From VXNJ01 sp965249595 (GTDB lineage: Bacteria > Chloroflexota > UBA11872 > VXNJ01), in the NCBI GenBank assembly GCA_965249595.1, contig OZ252242.1, positions 2,037,232-2,101,231 on the forward strand: DNA of 64,000 bases, written 5' to 3'. This document shows positions 1 through 8,298 of this stretch, one piece after another. Positions within the stretch are counted from its first letter, which is position 1. Every line of letters starts with the position of its first letter. A model generated the notes under the pieces. That model was not told where the DNA came from and did no database searches. It saw nothing but the letters and a program-made list of their open reading frames with translations. A program made the position numbers and the translations under genes.

Positions 1-590
1 TCGGCGCCCAATTGCTCATGACTCCGTTCCTGCTAGACCAGGTGTTAGCGCTCCAACCGCAGCTTGCCGGAATCATCATTGCTTGCTACCCGCTAGGGGC
101 AGTTCTGGTTGCATTTCGGGCCGGCGCTTTTGTCGATCGCTTCGGCGAACGCATTCCAGCGGTGGCCGGACTGTTGGTGATGGGGTCGGGACTGCTGTTG
201 CTAGTTGGCCTGGGACCCGAATCTCAGCCTTGGGAGGCGGCGGTTCGCCTGTTTTGGGCCGGGCTCGGCCAGGGCCTATTCGCTTCACCCAACGCCGCTT
301 CGATCATGGGTGCCCTGCCGGCTCGCCAAGCAAATCTGGCGTCCGCCAGCAACACTTGGATGCGAACGCTGTCGGTCGCCGGCGGTCAAGCCGTGGCCGG
401 TTTGGCCTTTGCCAGCGTGGTCTTCTCCCTGAGCAGTGTCGACGAGGCCCTCACGGCCCCACCCTCGATAACTCGCTGGGGCTATGCGGCCGTTTTCGCT
501 GGCGGCGCCGCAATATGCGCTTTGGGTGCTCTACTCGCCGCCGTTCGGCCCAACCAACTTCAGACCGGCCAGTCCTCACACCCGTTTTAG
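1..590 (+). CDS. MFS drug/solute exporter, DHA2-type, C-terminal part
   Basis: This is the 3' part of a major facilitator superfamily transporter that begins before the window; the frame is open to the left edge. About 195 residues are visible with roughly five hydrophobic segments. The stretch NAASIMGALPARQANLASA followed by a Gly-rich helix resembles the C-terminal half of 14-helix DHA2 (EmrB/QacA-like) proton-driven exporters, in which a conserved loop precedes a helix rich in small residues. The substrate cannot be read from sequence. The stop codon overlaps the stop of the convergent citrate synthase gene by four bases, so there is no terminator space between them. A second MFS protein of the same general type lies at about 5.6-7.0 kb. 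The family call is firm; the subfamily is moderate. Confidence 0.8.
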   Translation, partial: GAQLLMTPFLLDQVLALQPQLAGIIIACYPLGAVLVAFRAGAFVDRFGERIPAVAGLLVMGSGLLLLVGLGPESQPWEAAVRLFWAGLGQGLFASPNAASIMGALPARQANLASASNTWMRTLSVAGGQAVAGLAFASVVFSLSSVDEALTAPPSITRWGYAAVFAGGAAICALGALLAAVRPNQLQTGQSSHPF

Positions 591-1714
591 TTGGTGGCGA
601 CCCGCTGAGCCATCAGCACGTAGTCGCGCTCCGGGGATCCGGTGTAGGTCAACCGGGGACGAATAATTCGATTGTTGGCAACCTGCTCAATGACATGGGC
701 AGTCCAGCCAGTCATGCGCGATATTGCAAAGATCGGCGTGAATAGCTCGGTCGGGAACCCGAGATTTTTGTATACGCTGGCCGAATAAAAGTCGACGTTG
801 GCATTGAGATTTTTCTCGCGCATCATCACCATTTCAATAACTTCGGATAGCTCGTAAATCGAGGTATCGCCGACATCCTCACAAAGCTGGCGTGACATTC
901 CCTTTAATACCCGGGCCCGCGGATCGGTCGTTCGGTAGACGGCGTGACCGAAACCCATCACCAGCTCGCGGCGGCGCAGGCGGGTGAGCACCGCCTCTTC
1001 GGCGCGCTCCGCCAACCCGATCTCCGCCAACATTTGCAAGGCTCCGGCGTTGGCGCCGCCGTGCAACGGGCCTTTTAGGGCGCCGATTGCACCGGTGATC
1101 GCCGAGTGCAAGTCGCTAAGGGTCGCGGCAATAACGCGGCCCGCGAAAGTCGATGCGTTCAGTTCATGTTCGGCATGGAGGATCAGGGCAATATCGAGAC
1201 TGCGCTCAGCAACCGCGGAAGCGCGTTGACCGTTAAGTTGATAGAGGAAATTGGCCGCGAAATTCAATTGCGGATCCGGGTCAATGATGTCTTGGCCGTT
1301 AGCGATTCGCCAAGCACCGGCCACAATCGAGGCGGTGTGCGCGGTCAGTGCTTCTGATTTGCGCCTTAACGCAGGGATCGAATCGTCGTCAAAGCCCGCA
1401 TCGTAACCGCCCAGTGCCGATACCGCAGTGCGCAGGGAATCTATGACCTGGGCTCGACCACCGGCGCGAACAATATCCCAAACCGGGCCCGGCACCGTGG
1501 TGGAAGCCAGCCGCTTTTGCAGGCCATCAAGCTCTTTCTCAAAGGGCAGCCGTCCGTGCCAGAGCAGAAATGCAACTTCTTCAAAAGTAGATTCTTCGGC
1601 CAATTGCTCAATTGGGTAGCCGTAATAACGCAAGATCCCGGCTTTTCCATCTAGAAAACATATGTCCGATGATCCGGCTATGGCATCGCGCAAGCCAGCA
1701 GATTTTTTTGCCAA
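587..1714 (-). CDS. gltA: Citrate synthase (or 2-methylcitrate synthase)
   Basis: It condenses oxaloacetate with acetyl-CoA (or propionyl-CoA in the methylcitrate variant) in the cytoplasm, at the entry of the TCA or methylcitrate cycle. The 375 residues match the short Gram-positive/archaeal-type citrate synthase length. Family motifs are in order: LHAEHELNAST (His183), GPLHGGAN (His218), GFGHAVYRTTDPRA (catalytic His257) and NANVDFYSASVY (catalytic Asp308), then an Arg-rich substrate-binding tail. The start is TTG at 1714, chosen because a strong ribosome-binding sequence GGGAGG lies just upstream and because the protein begins where short family members usually begin. It stands alone, convergent with the MFS gene and divergent from the RNase H-like gene. 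Citrate and methylcitrate synthases cannot be told apart here. Confidence 0.93.
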   Translation of the reverse strand: MAKKSAGLRDAIAGSSDICFLDGKAGILRYYGYPIEQLAEESTFEEVAFLLWHGRLPFEKELDGLQKRLASTTVPGPVWDIVRAGGRAQVIDSLRTAVSALGGYDAGFDDDSIPALRRKSEALTAHTASIVAGAWRIANGQDIIDPDPQLNFAANFLYQLNGQRASAVAERSLDIALILHAEHELNASTFAGRVIAATLSDLHSAITGAIGALKGPLHGGANAGALQMLAEIGLAERAEEAVLTRLRRRELVMGFGHAVYRTTDPRARVLKGMSRQLCEDVGDTSIYELSEVIEMVMMREKNLNANVDFYSASVYKNLGFPTELFTPIFAISRMTGWTAHVIEQVANNRIIRPRLTYTGSPERDYVLMAQRVATN

Positions 1715-1788
1715 GAATCCTCCCGTTTGGGCACAGAATCATCATAATTGACCGCTCAGCGCCAACTCTTTAAATCAACTCCTGACTA

Positions 1789-2196
1789 TTGCATTACGAC
1801 GGCTATCTACACACCGATGGCGCGGCTCGCGGCAACCCCGGACCGGCAGCGGCCGGGGCCGTTGTCGCCGGCCCGGACGGTTCGGAATTGGGTCGTGCGC
1901 AGCTGTATTTGGGTAAGGCTACCAACAATCAGGCCGAATATTTGGCCCTGCTGCTGGGGCTAGACCTAGCCCATCGGCTGCAACTTGCAACGATCTGTTG
2001 CCGTCTCGATTCCGAACTGTTGGTCAAACAGCTCAATGGCCAATACCGCATCAAGCATCCGCGCCTGCGTGAATTGGCCGACAAGGTCAAAGTCCTTGTG
2101 GGCAAATTCGACGCGGTCGGGTTTGAGCATGTACGCCGCTCGCACAATCAAGCTGCCGACGGATTGGCCAACGCGGCCATCGATGCCTTCATGTAG
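1789..2196 (+). CDS. RNase HI-like ribonuclease, short form
   Basis: This probable ribonuclease H-fold enzyme would cleave the RNA strand of RNA/DNA hybrids. All four acidic catalytic positions can be placed: Asp10 in HTDGAARGNPG, Glu50 in NNQAEYLAL, Asp74 in CRLDSELLVKQ and Asp124 in HNQAADGLAN. At 135 residues it lacks the basic handle extension of E. coli RNase HI and looks like the compact form found in many bacteria and as an RVT_3 domain. The start is TTG at 1789; no upstream in-frame ATG fits, and the first beta strand begins at once. It is divergent from citrate synthase with a short shared upstream region. Function as an active RNase H is inferred from the intact DEDD set. Confidence 0.85.
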   Translation: MHYDGYLHTDGAARGNPGPAAAGAVVAGPDGSELGRAQLYLGKATNNQAEYLALLLGLDLAHRLQLATICCRLDSELLVKQLNGQYRIKHPRLRELADKVKVLVGKFDAVGFEHVRRSHNQAADGLANAAIDAFM

Positions 2197-2666
2197 CCCA
2201 AGGCAGCCTTGAGCACATAAATTGGTCGTTTGGTCCACCGGCCACGAAAGAGCATTCGCCGTGCATCCGTTTGCAAGCCGTGGGTGGATCGCATTGCCTT
2301 GATAGGCCAATCCGAGCGGTGATCCCGCCACGTACCGGGTTCCCCGGTGCCGGGACAATTGCCAATGACTTGGACATAGCTTTTGCAATGCGGCTCACCG
2401 CCAAATATTCGCCATTCTCTTTCGCTCACCGGATTCAATTGTGATAGGGATTACACCAAGTAATCACGGTTTTCGATCTGTGTCGTTGTCGAACGGATCC
2501 AATGTAGATGGGATCGGACGAACATGCCTTCGCCCCCAAAAAAGGAGCGGCCCAATATCAATTCTCACTTTTCCGACCGGCAGTGCGGCAGATCTTGGAA
2601 GGTAACGGCCTGGAGGACAAGATCCCGCTCTGGGCCATGTCCGACACCAGGGGTCAGGTAACGTGC
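2197..2666. other. Gap without a recognisable gene
   Basis: About 470 bases between the RNase H-like gene and a weak leftward hypothetical ORF. Several short open frames run through it on both strands, but none shows a domain, motif or convincing start. I see no tRNA, terminator or repeat in it. Confidence 0.5.
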
Positions 2667-2933
2667 TTAGTCGAAATTCTCCGCGAGTGGCGCCGGAATA
2701 AGCCCGTATTCGGCTACCCCTACCGCGCGGGTCCGTTCCATCTGGCGGCTGTAATCGATGTAGGGGCCAAACTTCAGGCAGTGTGGGAATAGAATCCGCG
2801 TCGCCCGCAGCTCCGGATCTTCCTCGGTCCCGGTCACCTCATATACGGGCAAGTTAAAGCGCGCCAGCTTAGCCTCGGTGCCGAATGCGATTAATGGGTG
2901 GCCTGAATTGTCTATTCGGAAGAATACTGCCAT
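2667..2933 (-). CDS. Hypothetical protein, possible gene remnant
   Basis: A short leftward frame of about 88 residues starting at ATG 2933. I do not recognise its family. In its favour, third codon positions are GC-rich like neighbouring real genes and the composition looks protein-like, with strands such as ARFNLPVYEVTGTEEDPE and a Tyr-rich middle (GPYIDYSRQ). Against it, there is no clear ribosome-binding site and the opposite strand also carries an open frame of similar length. It sits just downstream of the thioredoxin-like gene in the same direction, separated by about 50 bases, and could be the last gene of that small operon or the fragment of a longer, decayed gene. Confidence 0.35.
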   Translation of the reverse strand: MAVFFRIDNSGHPLIAFGTEAKLARFNLPVYEVTGTEEDPELRATRILFPHCLKFGPYIDYSRQMERTRAVGVAEYGLIPAPLAENFD

Positions 2934-2983
2934 TCTGATCAAATCCAATTGACCGGAAGTGAAGAATTGCTCAATATCGCCGG

Positions 2984-3409
2984 TTACGCCGAGGATTCAA
3001 GCACCGAACGCACCTGAACATCCAACTTCTCGAACGATGCCAGGCCGTAGTTCACGTACTGGATTGTGCCGCTAGTGACGATGACGGTGCTTGGCACCGT
3101 CAAGATTCGCATTCGCCTAGCAAGGTCCGCGTGCGCGAAAGTATCAATGTCGAGTACGCAAACCTTTCCCGCATACTGTGCGCTTATTGATTCAACAACC
3201 GGTTTCTGGGAGCGACGGCAAGTTTCACAAAATGCGTTGCCGAAGCTCAGGAGCGCGACAGGCGCCGAAGATGAGGGGATTGGGAGCGCGTCTCCGATGA
3301 ATTCCAATCTAGCCTTGGAGGCGCATTGCCGCGCCCATAACCGCACCATCAGAATGACTACGGCTACCATCGCAATTGCAACGAATAGGATTAGTGCTCG
3401 TTCAATCAA
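2984..3409 (-). CDS. Membrane-anchored thioredoxin-like protein
   Basis: A 141-residue thioredoxin-fold protein with an N-terminal membrane anchor (hydrophobic residues about 5-24) and a redox motif Cys61-Glu-Thr-Cys64 in the context FGNAFCETCRRSQKPVV. A later Val-Pro pair (RILTVPSTVIV) is the expected cis-proline loop facing the active site. The domain is likely outside the membrane, where it would reduce or exchange protein disulfides. The start is TTG at 3409. It follows the DUF4395 membrane protein by nine bases in the same direction, and this pairing of DUF4395 with a thioredoxin is seen in other bacteria. Its partner proteins are unknown; a role in thiol homeostasis or cytochrome maturation is inference. 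Confidence 0.72.
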   Translation of the reverse strand: MIERALILFVAIAMVAVVILMVRLWARQCASKARLEFIGDALPIPSSSAPVALLSFGNAFCETCRRSQKPVVESISAQYAGKVCVLDIDTFAHADLARRMRILTVPSTVIVTSGTIQYVNYGLASFEKLDVQVRSVLESSA

Positions 3410-3418
3410 TTCGCTGCA

Positions 3419-3913
3419 TTACCCTGCTGGTTTTTGTCTGGTCAGGCGGCCAGCTAGGTGTCCAAATCGGTGGAAAACGAAACACAAAACGCAGAAGTCG
3501 AAAGCCGCGTCAAGCAGGATCATGAGTCCTACCGCCCCTGACAACGTCCAGGGTAGCCAACCCAATTGCGGAACTGACACCACTAGTACGGCGGAGGCGG
3601 CGAATACGACACCACCCAACACGCGCGCAATGCGGCGAGTTGCGCGATCTTCGACGGCCAGCCGCTTTGGCAACAGGCCGCTTGGTTGCAGCAGCGAAAC
3701 AGTCAAAACTCGAAATGGATCAAATGGGCGCCAATATCGACCAAGCGCCATGCACGCAGCCGCAACAATCAGCGATATCGCCCCAACTCCATTACCGGCC
3801 ACAAACCCGACCGCTATCACAACGAGTACCGCGTACTGATGCACCTTTCGCGGCACAACGTCGACCCGTTCGAATTGGCTGCTGTCGCAGTCTTCGCTTG
3901 GCAATTCAGCCAC
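3419..3913 (-). CDS. DUF4395 family integral membrane protein
   Basis: The 164-residue membrane protein has four likely helices, in two hairpins at about residues 28-58 and 98-145. Between the pairs lies a charged loop with PFRVLTVSLLQPSGLLPKRLAVEDRATRRIARVLG, matching the DUF4395 pattern of an N-terminal hairpin, a Pro-containing loop with an ED-x-x-x-R segment, then a second hairpin ending in a Cys-containing DFCVLCFVF helix. The start is GTG at 3913. It is the upstream gene of a pair with the thioredoxin-like protein and the two are probably translated from one message. The two Cys in the last helix could exchange electrons with the thioredoxin, but that is inference. Confidence 0.65.
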   Translation of the reverse strand: MAELPSEDCDSSQFERVDVVPRKVHQYAVLVVIAVGFVAGNGVGAISLIVAAACMALGRYWRPFDPFRVLTVSLLQPSGLLPKRLAVEDRATRRIARVLGGVVFAASAVLVVSVPQLGWLPWTLSGAVGLMILLDAAFDFCVLCFVFHRFGHLAGRLTRQKPAG

Positions 3914-4152
3914 GACTAGAAACTCCCGAAATCGCCTAAATCAGTCAACACCGCGGCATTGTCTGTGAGATTATCAGCATTTCCTGACTATTTAACGTAG
4001 ATTCCTTAGTTATTCGTACAGATCACTATTTCCACAGTCGCGGGTGGGCAAGCTGGGCTGTATTTTGGGGCCTTGGAGCCAAATTCCCCGGTCATCAATT
4101 CGGTCGTCGACGTCAAAATGGACCAATCGCGGTACATGGCGCGGTCCGTGCC

Positions 4153-4509
4153 CTATTGGAATTCAACGTTGATACCGACGTGACCGGTATCGGCAGACGG
4201 GGTTTTTGAAAGCAACCCAAGCGCCAGCGACTGTGAGGATTCGGTCGGTGGAGCCTTGCCATCGTGATCGGGAAAGGACTCCTTGACGGCCTCGCCGTAG
4301 ATGCGGTATGTGGACTTGGTGGGCGGTACCGGATCAGGGCTCCCAGCATTGCCCAGCAATCGGGTTGCGTATTTGCCGTTGTAGCCAGACAGAGCTACGA
4401 ACTCGTTCAGAATCGCGCCCTTCTCGATCTTGCTCGCCCGCGCATGGCGGCCCCTTAAGGCCGTTAGCAGATCCTTCCGCACCGCCCGGCTCAAACTCTT
4501 ACCTGCCAT
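4153..4509 (-). pseudogene. Transposase N-terminal remnant (integrase-type, ISNCY-like)
   Basis: This 118-residue frame holds only the beginning of a transposase. The segment KIEKGAILNEFVALSGYNG followed by KYATRLLGN matches the helix-turn-helix region of integrase-type transposases, where a conserved GYxRKYAIRLL-like motif recurs. After about residue 60 the resemblance fades, and the DDE catalytic domain is absent from the window. The element's 5' end is still recognisable upstream as two copies of a 13-base motif (see 4528-4574). It is therefore a truncated insertion sequence, no longer able to move itself. The exact IS family assignment is moderate. Confidence 0.6.
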
Positions 4510-4527
4510 CGGTTGCCTCCGTAGAGA

Positions 4528-4574
4528 TTTGGGTTACAAATCTAGTAAGGCAACGGCCCTGTTTGGGTTACAAA
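4528..4574 (-). repeat. Paired 13-base repeats at the end of the relic insertion sequence
   Basis: The 13-mer TTTGGGTTACAAA occurs twice as a direct repeat, at 4528-4540 and 4562-4574, 34 bases apart. Each copy sits in a small dyad: AGATTT/AAATCT around the first and CTGTTT/AAACAG around the second. Both lie directly upstream of the transposase remnant's start. They look like the terminal transposase-binding sites of the element, and mark its surviving end. Confidence 0.55.
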
Positions 4575-4896
4575 AACAGTGAGTCAATGCGCCGAGCGAC
4601 GATGAATGTCGTCTACCTTTACGTCGACTTAGGTCGCTAGTGCTGTGTTGGCTGTGTCCGAAAATCATTGTGTCTAGAGGCGGTCGAACACGCCGCAAAC
4701 GCCAATCGACTCAAACCGCGGAGACGCCATTCCACTTTGGGACCTCACGCACTCGAATTAGTTTGGAGCTGGCGAGCACCGGAACGCGGCCCCGGTGAAG
4801 AATTACGAGCAGCGATACGTACCTAATCGTTCAACCGCAATCCATACGCCCGAAGCCGCCAAGCGAATGATGGTTGATCAGTTTCAGGAAATTTGC

Positions 4897-5331
4897 ATGA
4901 GCGAGATCACCATCAAGCTGGTTGAAACCAAAGCCGAATTCAAGGGCGCCTTAACCGTCCGCGAACGCGTATTCGTACAAGAACAACAAATTCCTGCCGA
5001 AGTGGAACTCGACGAGGACGACGAAATCGCAATCCATGCCGTCGCCCTGCATCAAGGGAGAGTAGTCGGAACCGGCCGGCTGGTAATTGAGAATGACAGT
5101 TGGGCCCGGATCGGGCGTATGGCCGTAGATGAGAAATTCCGCCGGCAGGGAACCGGGGCGCGGGTCCTCGTATTTCTAGAAGATGCAGCCCGGGCCCAAG
5201 GATCTTACCGGTCCGTCCTTCACGCCCAGGAGTACATCAAGAGCTTTTACGCCCGGCGCGGTTATCGGGAGCACGGCGCAGCCTTCTTAGAAGTGGGCAT
5301 TCCTCACATCGAGATGCACAAGCGCCTGTAG
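4897..5331 (+). CDS. GNAT family N-acetyltransferase (ElaA/YjcF-like)
   Basis: A cytoplasmic acetyl-CoA-dependent acyltransferase of 144 residues. The N-terminal pattern RERVFVQEQQIPAEVELDEDD, with a Phe-Val-x-Glu-Gln stretch then a run of acidic residues before His, is typical of the ElaA/YjcF branch. The acetyl-CoA loop is seen as RIGRMAVDEKFRRQGTGARVL, and a later YARRGYREHG strand closes the fold. The frame is open further upstream to 4795, but ATG 4897 is preferred because AGGAAA lies eight bases before it and homologues begin here. It is alone, 110 bases before any further gene. The substrate is not predictable. Confidence 0.85.
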   Translation: MSEITIKLVETKAEFKGALTVRERVFVQEQQIPAEVELDEDDEIAIHAVALHQGRVVGTGRLVIENDSWARIGRMAVDEKFRRQGTGARVLVFLEDAARAQGSYRSVLHAQEYIKSFYARRGYREHGAAFLEVGIPHIEMHKRL

Positions 5332-5577
5332 TCCAAACCTTTTAACCCCCTCCCATTTAATTGGTGGGCGCGATAGGCCAGGCTTTTCGCAAACAAGAAT
5401 CGACGGAAAGCGTGCTGGGTTCGATTCAATCCTTATGTCAATTACTTGTGGCTTTTCGGACATTGCCGAGTGGCTTTATGTGAGGCTGATCCACTTGGCA
5501 GCTGGGGCCAGGTAGACCGCAATGGGCTCGACCCTGAACATTTCGCTTTGAAATTCCAAAGTTCGCCCTTTCCGCGC

Positions 5578-7032
5578 ATGAGCTTACACACGAGGTTCGC
5601 GCCACTGGTGATCGGATTCGTTTGTGTTTTTTTGGGGACCTATGACGCCACCGCCTGGGGAGTGGCTCTACCGGCGGTCGCCAATCAACTTGAACTCGAT
5701 CTGATCGTTGCGCAGTGGGTCGTATTGGCGCCAATAATCATAAATGCATCGCTGCTCTTAGCAATGGGAAACTTGGCCGACAAGGTCGGTCACCGGCGCG
5801 TTCTCTACTTCGGATTGGCAGTCTATGTCACTGGCGCCCTGTTGGTTACGCTCTCAAGCGGGTTCCTCCTTCTGATCGCTGCCCGGTTACTTTCCGGGAT
5901 TTCGTTTGCCGTTCTCTTCACCGTCGGTCCGGCATTTACGGTGCGGGCGTTCGTGCCCGCCAAGCGGGCGCGGGCACTTGCAACCGTCGGTATTTGCAGC
6001 ACTGTTGGTCTGACATCAGGCCCGTTGATTGGTGGATTGATCACCGCGCAGATTGGATGGCGCTACCTTTACGTGGTCCCATTGGTCATCCTGGCGGTCT
6101 GCCTGCTGGTGATCGTAATCGCGGTCCGCACCCGACTCTGTGAGCGGTTGTGGGAAACCCCGCGGCGCCTCCGGCGCCGGTTCGACCTTCCCGGGGCGGT
6201 CCTGATGTTGGTTTGGCTGGGTCCGTTGCTCTTTGCAATCACCTTGGGCAACACAAGAGGCTGGTTGAGCCCAGAGATCATAGCGGCGGCAACTGTCGGA
6301 GTTCTGGCACTTGCGGCGTTCTTCCGCCTTCAGCTGCGTGCGCCCGAACCCACCTTAAATTTCTACCTTTTCAAACTACGAGATTTCCGGTTGCCGGTCC
6401 TAGCCGCGTATCTGGGGTTCATGACGGGTACCGTGGGCTTCCTGTTGCTGCCGATTTACATGGCCCAGGTTCTCGGGTTGTCACCATTCCTGATCGGCGC
6501 GGTTTTCGCGGTAGGGCCGGCGATGACGTTCATCATGGCCCCCCTCGCGGGTATGTGGGCCGAACGATCTTCGCCGCGCCAGCCAGCGACGACAGGGCTA
6601 CTCGTGATTGCGCTTGGGTCGGCTGCAACGTTGCTGCTACAGACTGATTCGCCGGTCTGGTTTCTGCTGATCCTGTCGGCTTTGACCGGACTCGGATTCG
6701 GGGCATTCGAGTGGACGATCAGCGCTTCCATCGTGGGCTCGTTGCCAAGATCAATGCTTGGCTTGTCGGCCGCCTTTTTTGCCACTGCTCGCACGTTGGG
6801 TTTTTCCACTGGCCTGGCGCTTTGGGGGCTAGCGTTTACCCTTGTCGTTACCACGTATGCCGGGACCACCGAAGCGCTCGCGGCTGACCCCGAGGACCTG
6901 TTGATCGGACTCCGCTTCTGCCTGGGGGCCAGCATCTTGATCGCCCTTTTTGCGGCTTTCCTGGCGATACGCCAGCGTGACAATCCCGATGCCATCACGG
7001 AGGCTGAAATCACCGCGTTGCGCCCGCATTAA
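5578..7032 (+). CDS. MFS exporter, DHA2 (EmrB/QacA-like) type
   Basis: The 484-residue integral membrane protein has about 14 hydrophobic segments, the number expected of DHA2 drug:proton antiporters. It begins MSLHTRFAPLVIGFVCVFLG; the first helix carries the Asp of GTYDATAWGVALPAVAN, and the helix 2-3 loop has the MFS signature GNLADKVGHRRVLYFG. Motif C-like Gly-rich helix 5 is ICSTVGLTSGPLIGG. The open frame runs upstream to 5446, but ATG 5578 directly precedes the first membrane helix and is preferred. It stands alone on the + strand, bordering the decay island to its right. The substrate is unknown; an antimicrobial or metabolite export role is inferred from family only. Confidence 0.85.
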   Translation: MSLHTRFAPLVIGFVCVFLGTYDATAWGVALPAVANQLELDLIVAQWVVLAPIIINASLLLAMGNLADKVGHRRVLYFGLAVYVTGALLVTLSSGFLLLIAARLLSGISFAVLFTVGPAFTVRAFVPAKRARALATVGICSTVGLTSGPLIGGLITAQIGWRYLYVVPLVILAVCLLVIVIAVRTRLCERLWETPRRLRRRFDLPGAVLMLVWLGPLLFAITLGNTRGWLSPEIIAAATVGVLALAAFFRLQLRAPEPTLNFYLFKLRDFRLPVLAAYLGFMTGTVGFLLLPIYMAQVLGLSPFLIGAVFAVGPAMTFIMAPLAGMWAERSSPRQPATTGLLVIALGSAATLLLQTDSPVWFLLILSALTGLGFGAFEWTISASIVGSLPRSMLGLSAAFFATARTLGFSTGLALWGLAFTLVVTTYAGTTEALAADPEDLLIGLRFCLGASILIALFAAFLAIRQRDNPDAITEAEITALRPH

Positions 7033-7366
7033 GGCCGGGAAAGGGAGCGTATTTGCGTGCGAATTGCCCGGGCACAACACCCGGGAGGCGAGGGTCGGCT
7101 TCCCATTCCGCGGCCCTGGATTCGATGCGCAATTGGGGAGCGAGTTGAATAAATCTATAGGATGGGGTCGGCGCATGTCGAAAGCAAAACCTGACGATTC
7201 AACGCTTGTGGTCGTCCGCGGACACGACCGGCGATTGAATTCGAGTCGGGTGCGATGACCCGCATCGCGAAGCGTCCGGGGCGTTGACCGGGACCCAGAG
7301 AAATTCACCGTTTGGCGTGAACGATTTCTCCCGGGCATTGCTCGACTGGGCACTATAACCCGAACT
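7033..7366. other. Gap without a recognisable gene
   Basis: About 330 bases after the MFS gene with only short overlapping frames and no motif, RNA gene or clear terminator. It marks the left edge of the decay island that continues to about 13.2 kb. Confidence 0.5.
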
Positions 7367-7573
7367 GTGAAATTAATATTTTATGTCGCCTACCGCCAGG
7401 TGGTCATGCTCTCGGGAGCTGACCTGTCCATTGAAGCCGTAACCCGCCTCGGAGAAATGTCCTATGTCCCGCCCGGCGCAGCTCATCGGCCAGTCAACAC
7501 CAGCGAAAACGAGTCACTGCGGTTGATCTTCGATCGCAACGCCCCAGTCGAATTTGCCGCGGAGGTGGAATGA
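7367..7573 (+). pseudogene. Cupin-domain fragment
   Basis: The 68 residues contain the second half of a cupin barrel: a strand ending in LGEMSYVPPGAAHRPVNTSE, followed by a last strand LRLIFDRNAPVEF. The Gly-x-x-x-x-Val-Pro-Pro-Gly-x-x-His pattern is the cupin motif 2. The N-terminal half with motif 1 (the other metal-binding His residues and Glu) is missing, and the DNA upstream does not encode it in any frame. The GTG at 7367 is only the first possible start in the frame. I take it as the remnant of a roughly 110-140 residue cupin, decayed together with its neighbours to the right. Confidence 0.55.
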
Positions 7574-8298
7574 GTTAGCCGAATCGACTGCTGATCTTTC
7601 CTCCTCTCCCTGCAAATATGGGAGATCGAATTCACCAAGGCTCATGTAACCCAGCGCTTAGTGGCGACGCTGGCCGACTGAGTCATTCACGATCTTTCGT
7701 ATTTCGATGAAAAGCCATGCAAAAGCGTTGCCGCGATGACGCGGTACAAGGAGGGACACTTTCGACTTTGTGGCGAAGCAGCGGATCAACCCCGGTGCGC
7801 CCGATCAGCAAGGTCGGCTAAACGGGTAGGAATCGCTGCGGGCCGAATCTACTCAAGTCAATGAGGGTGTGCTGATCGGCGTAGTTGCTGGCTGCTGAAG
7901 TGAAATTTGTTGGGCCGGTGGCCGAATTGAACTCAGATGACCTGCTGCTCGCCGGATTGTTTGTGACCGTCGTGATCCTATTTGCGGGTTCGATCGGCGC
8001 AGACGTAGCGATCTCCATTCGTGTGCGACCACGAATTAGAGTTCGTTTTCCCACGTTTCGTTGCGCCACTTCCGAAGAGGGAATTGCGCGTTGATCGCCG
8101 AATCGGCTCCACCGCGCTCTTGCGCAATTCAATTCTTAACGGTAGTCGCCATTATGTCGAGTGTCGCATCATGGCCGAACACCTGCCCTGTCGCCCCTAG
8201 TGATGGCGCCGCAGTCGGGCGCCGGGCAACGTCCCTCAGCGCTTGGGCCTGCAAGCGCAAATCGCCGGCATCCTGATTGCGGCAGTGCGCAGGCACGT
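7574..8298. other. Gap without a recognisable gene
   Basis: About 725 bases between the cupin fragment and the broken deoxyribosyltransferase. A 69-residue rightward frame at 7885-8094 has one hydrophobic stretch (LLLAGLFVTVVILFAGSIGA), but it has no upstream signal and no family resemblance. Other frames look random. The stretch is best read as eroded intergenic or former coding DNA. Confidence 0.5.

Noticed and set aside
2508..2792. Rightward 94-residue frame as a gene
   Set aside because: It has no motif and its second half is antisense to a leftward frame with more gene-like codon use; no ribosome-binding site was seen.
7885..8094. Small membrane protein with one hydrophobic stretch
   Set aside because: No start signal, no family pattern and located in eroded DNA; one hydrophobic run in a short frame is expected by chance.
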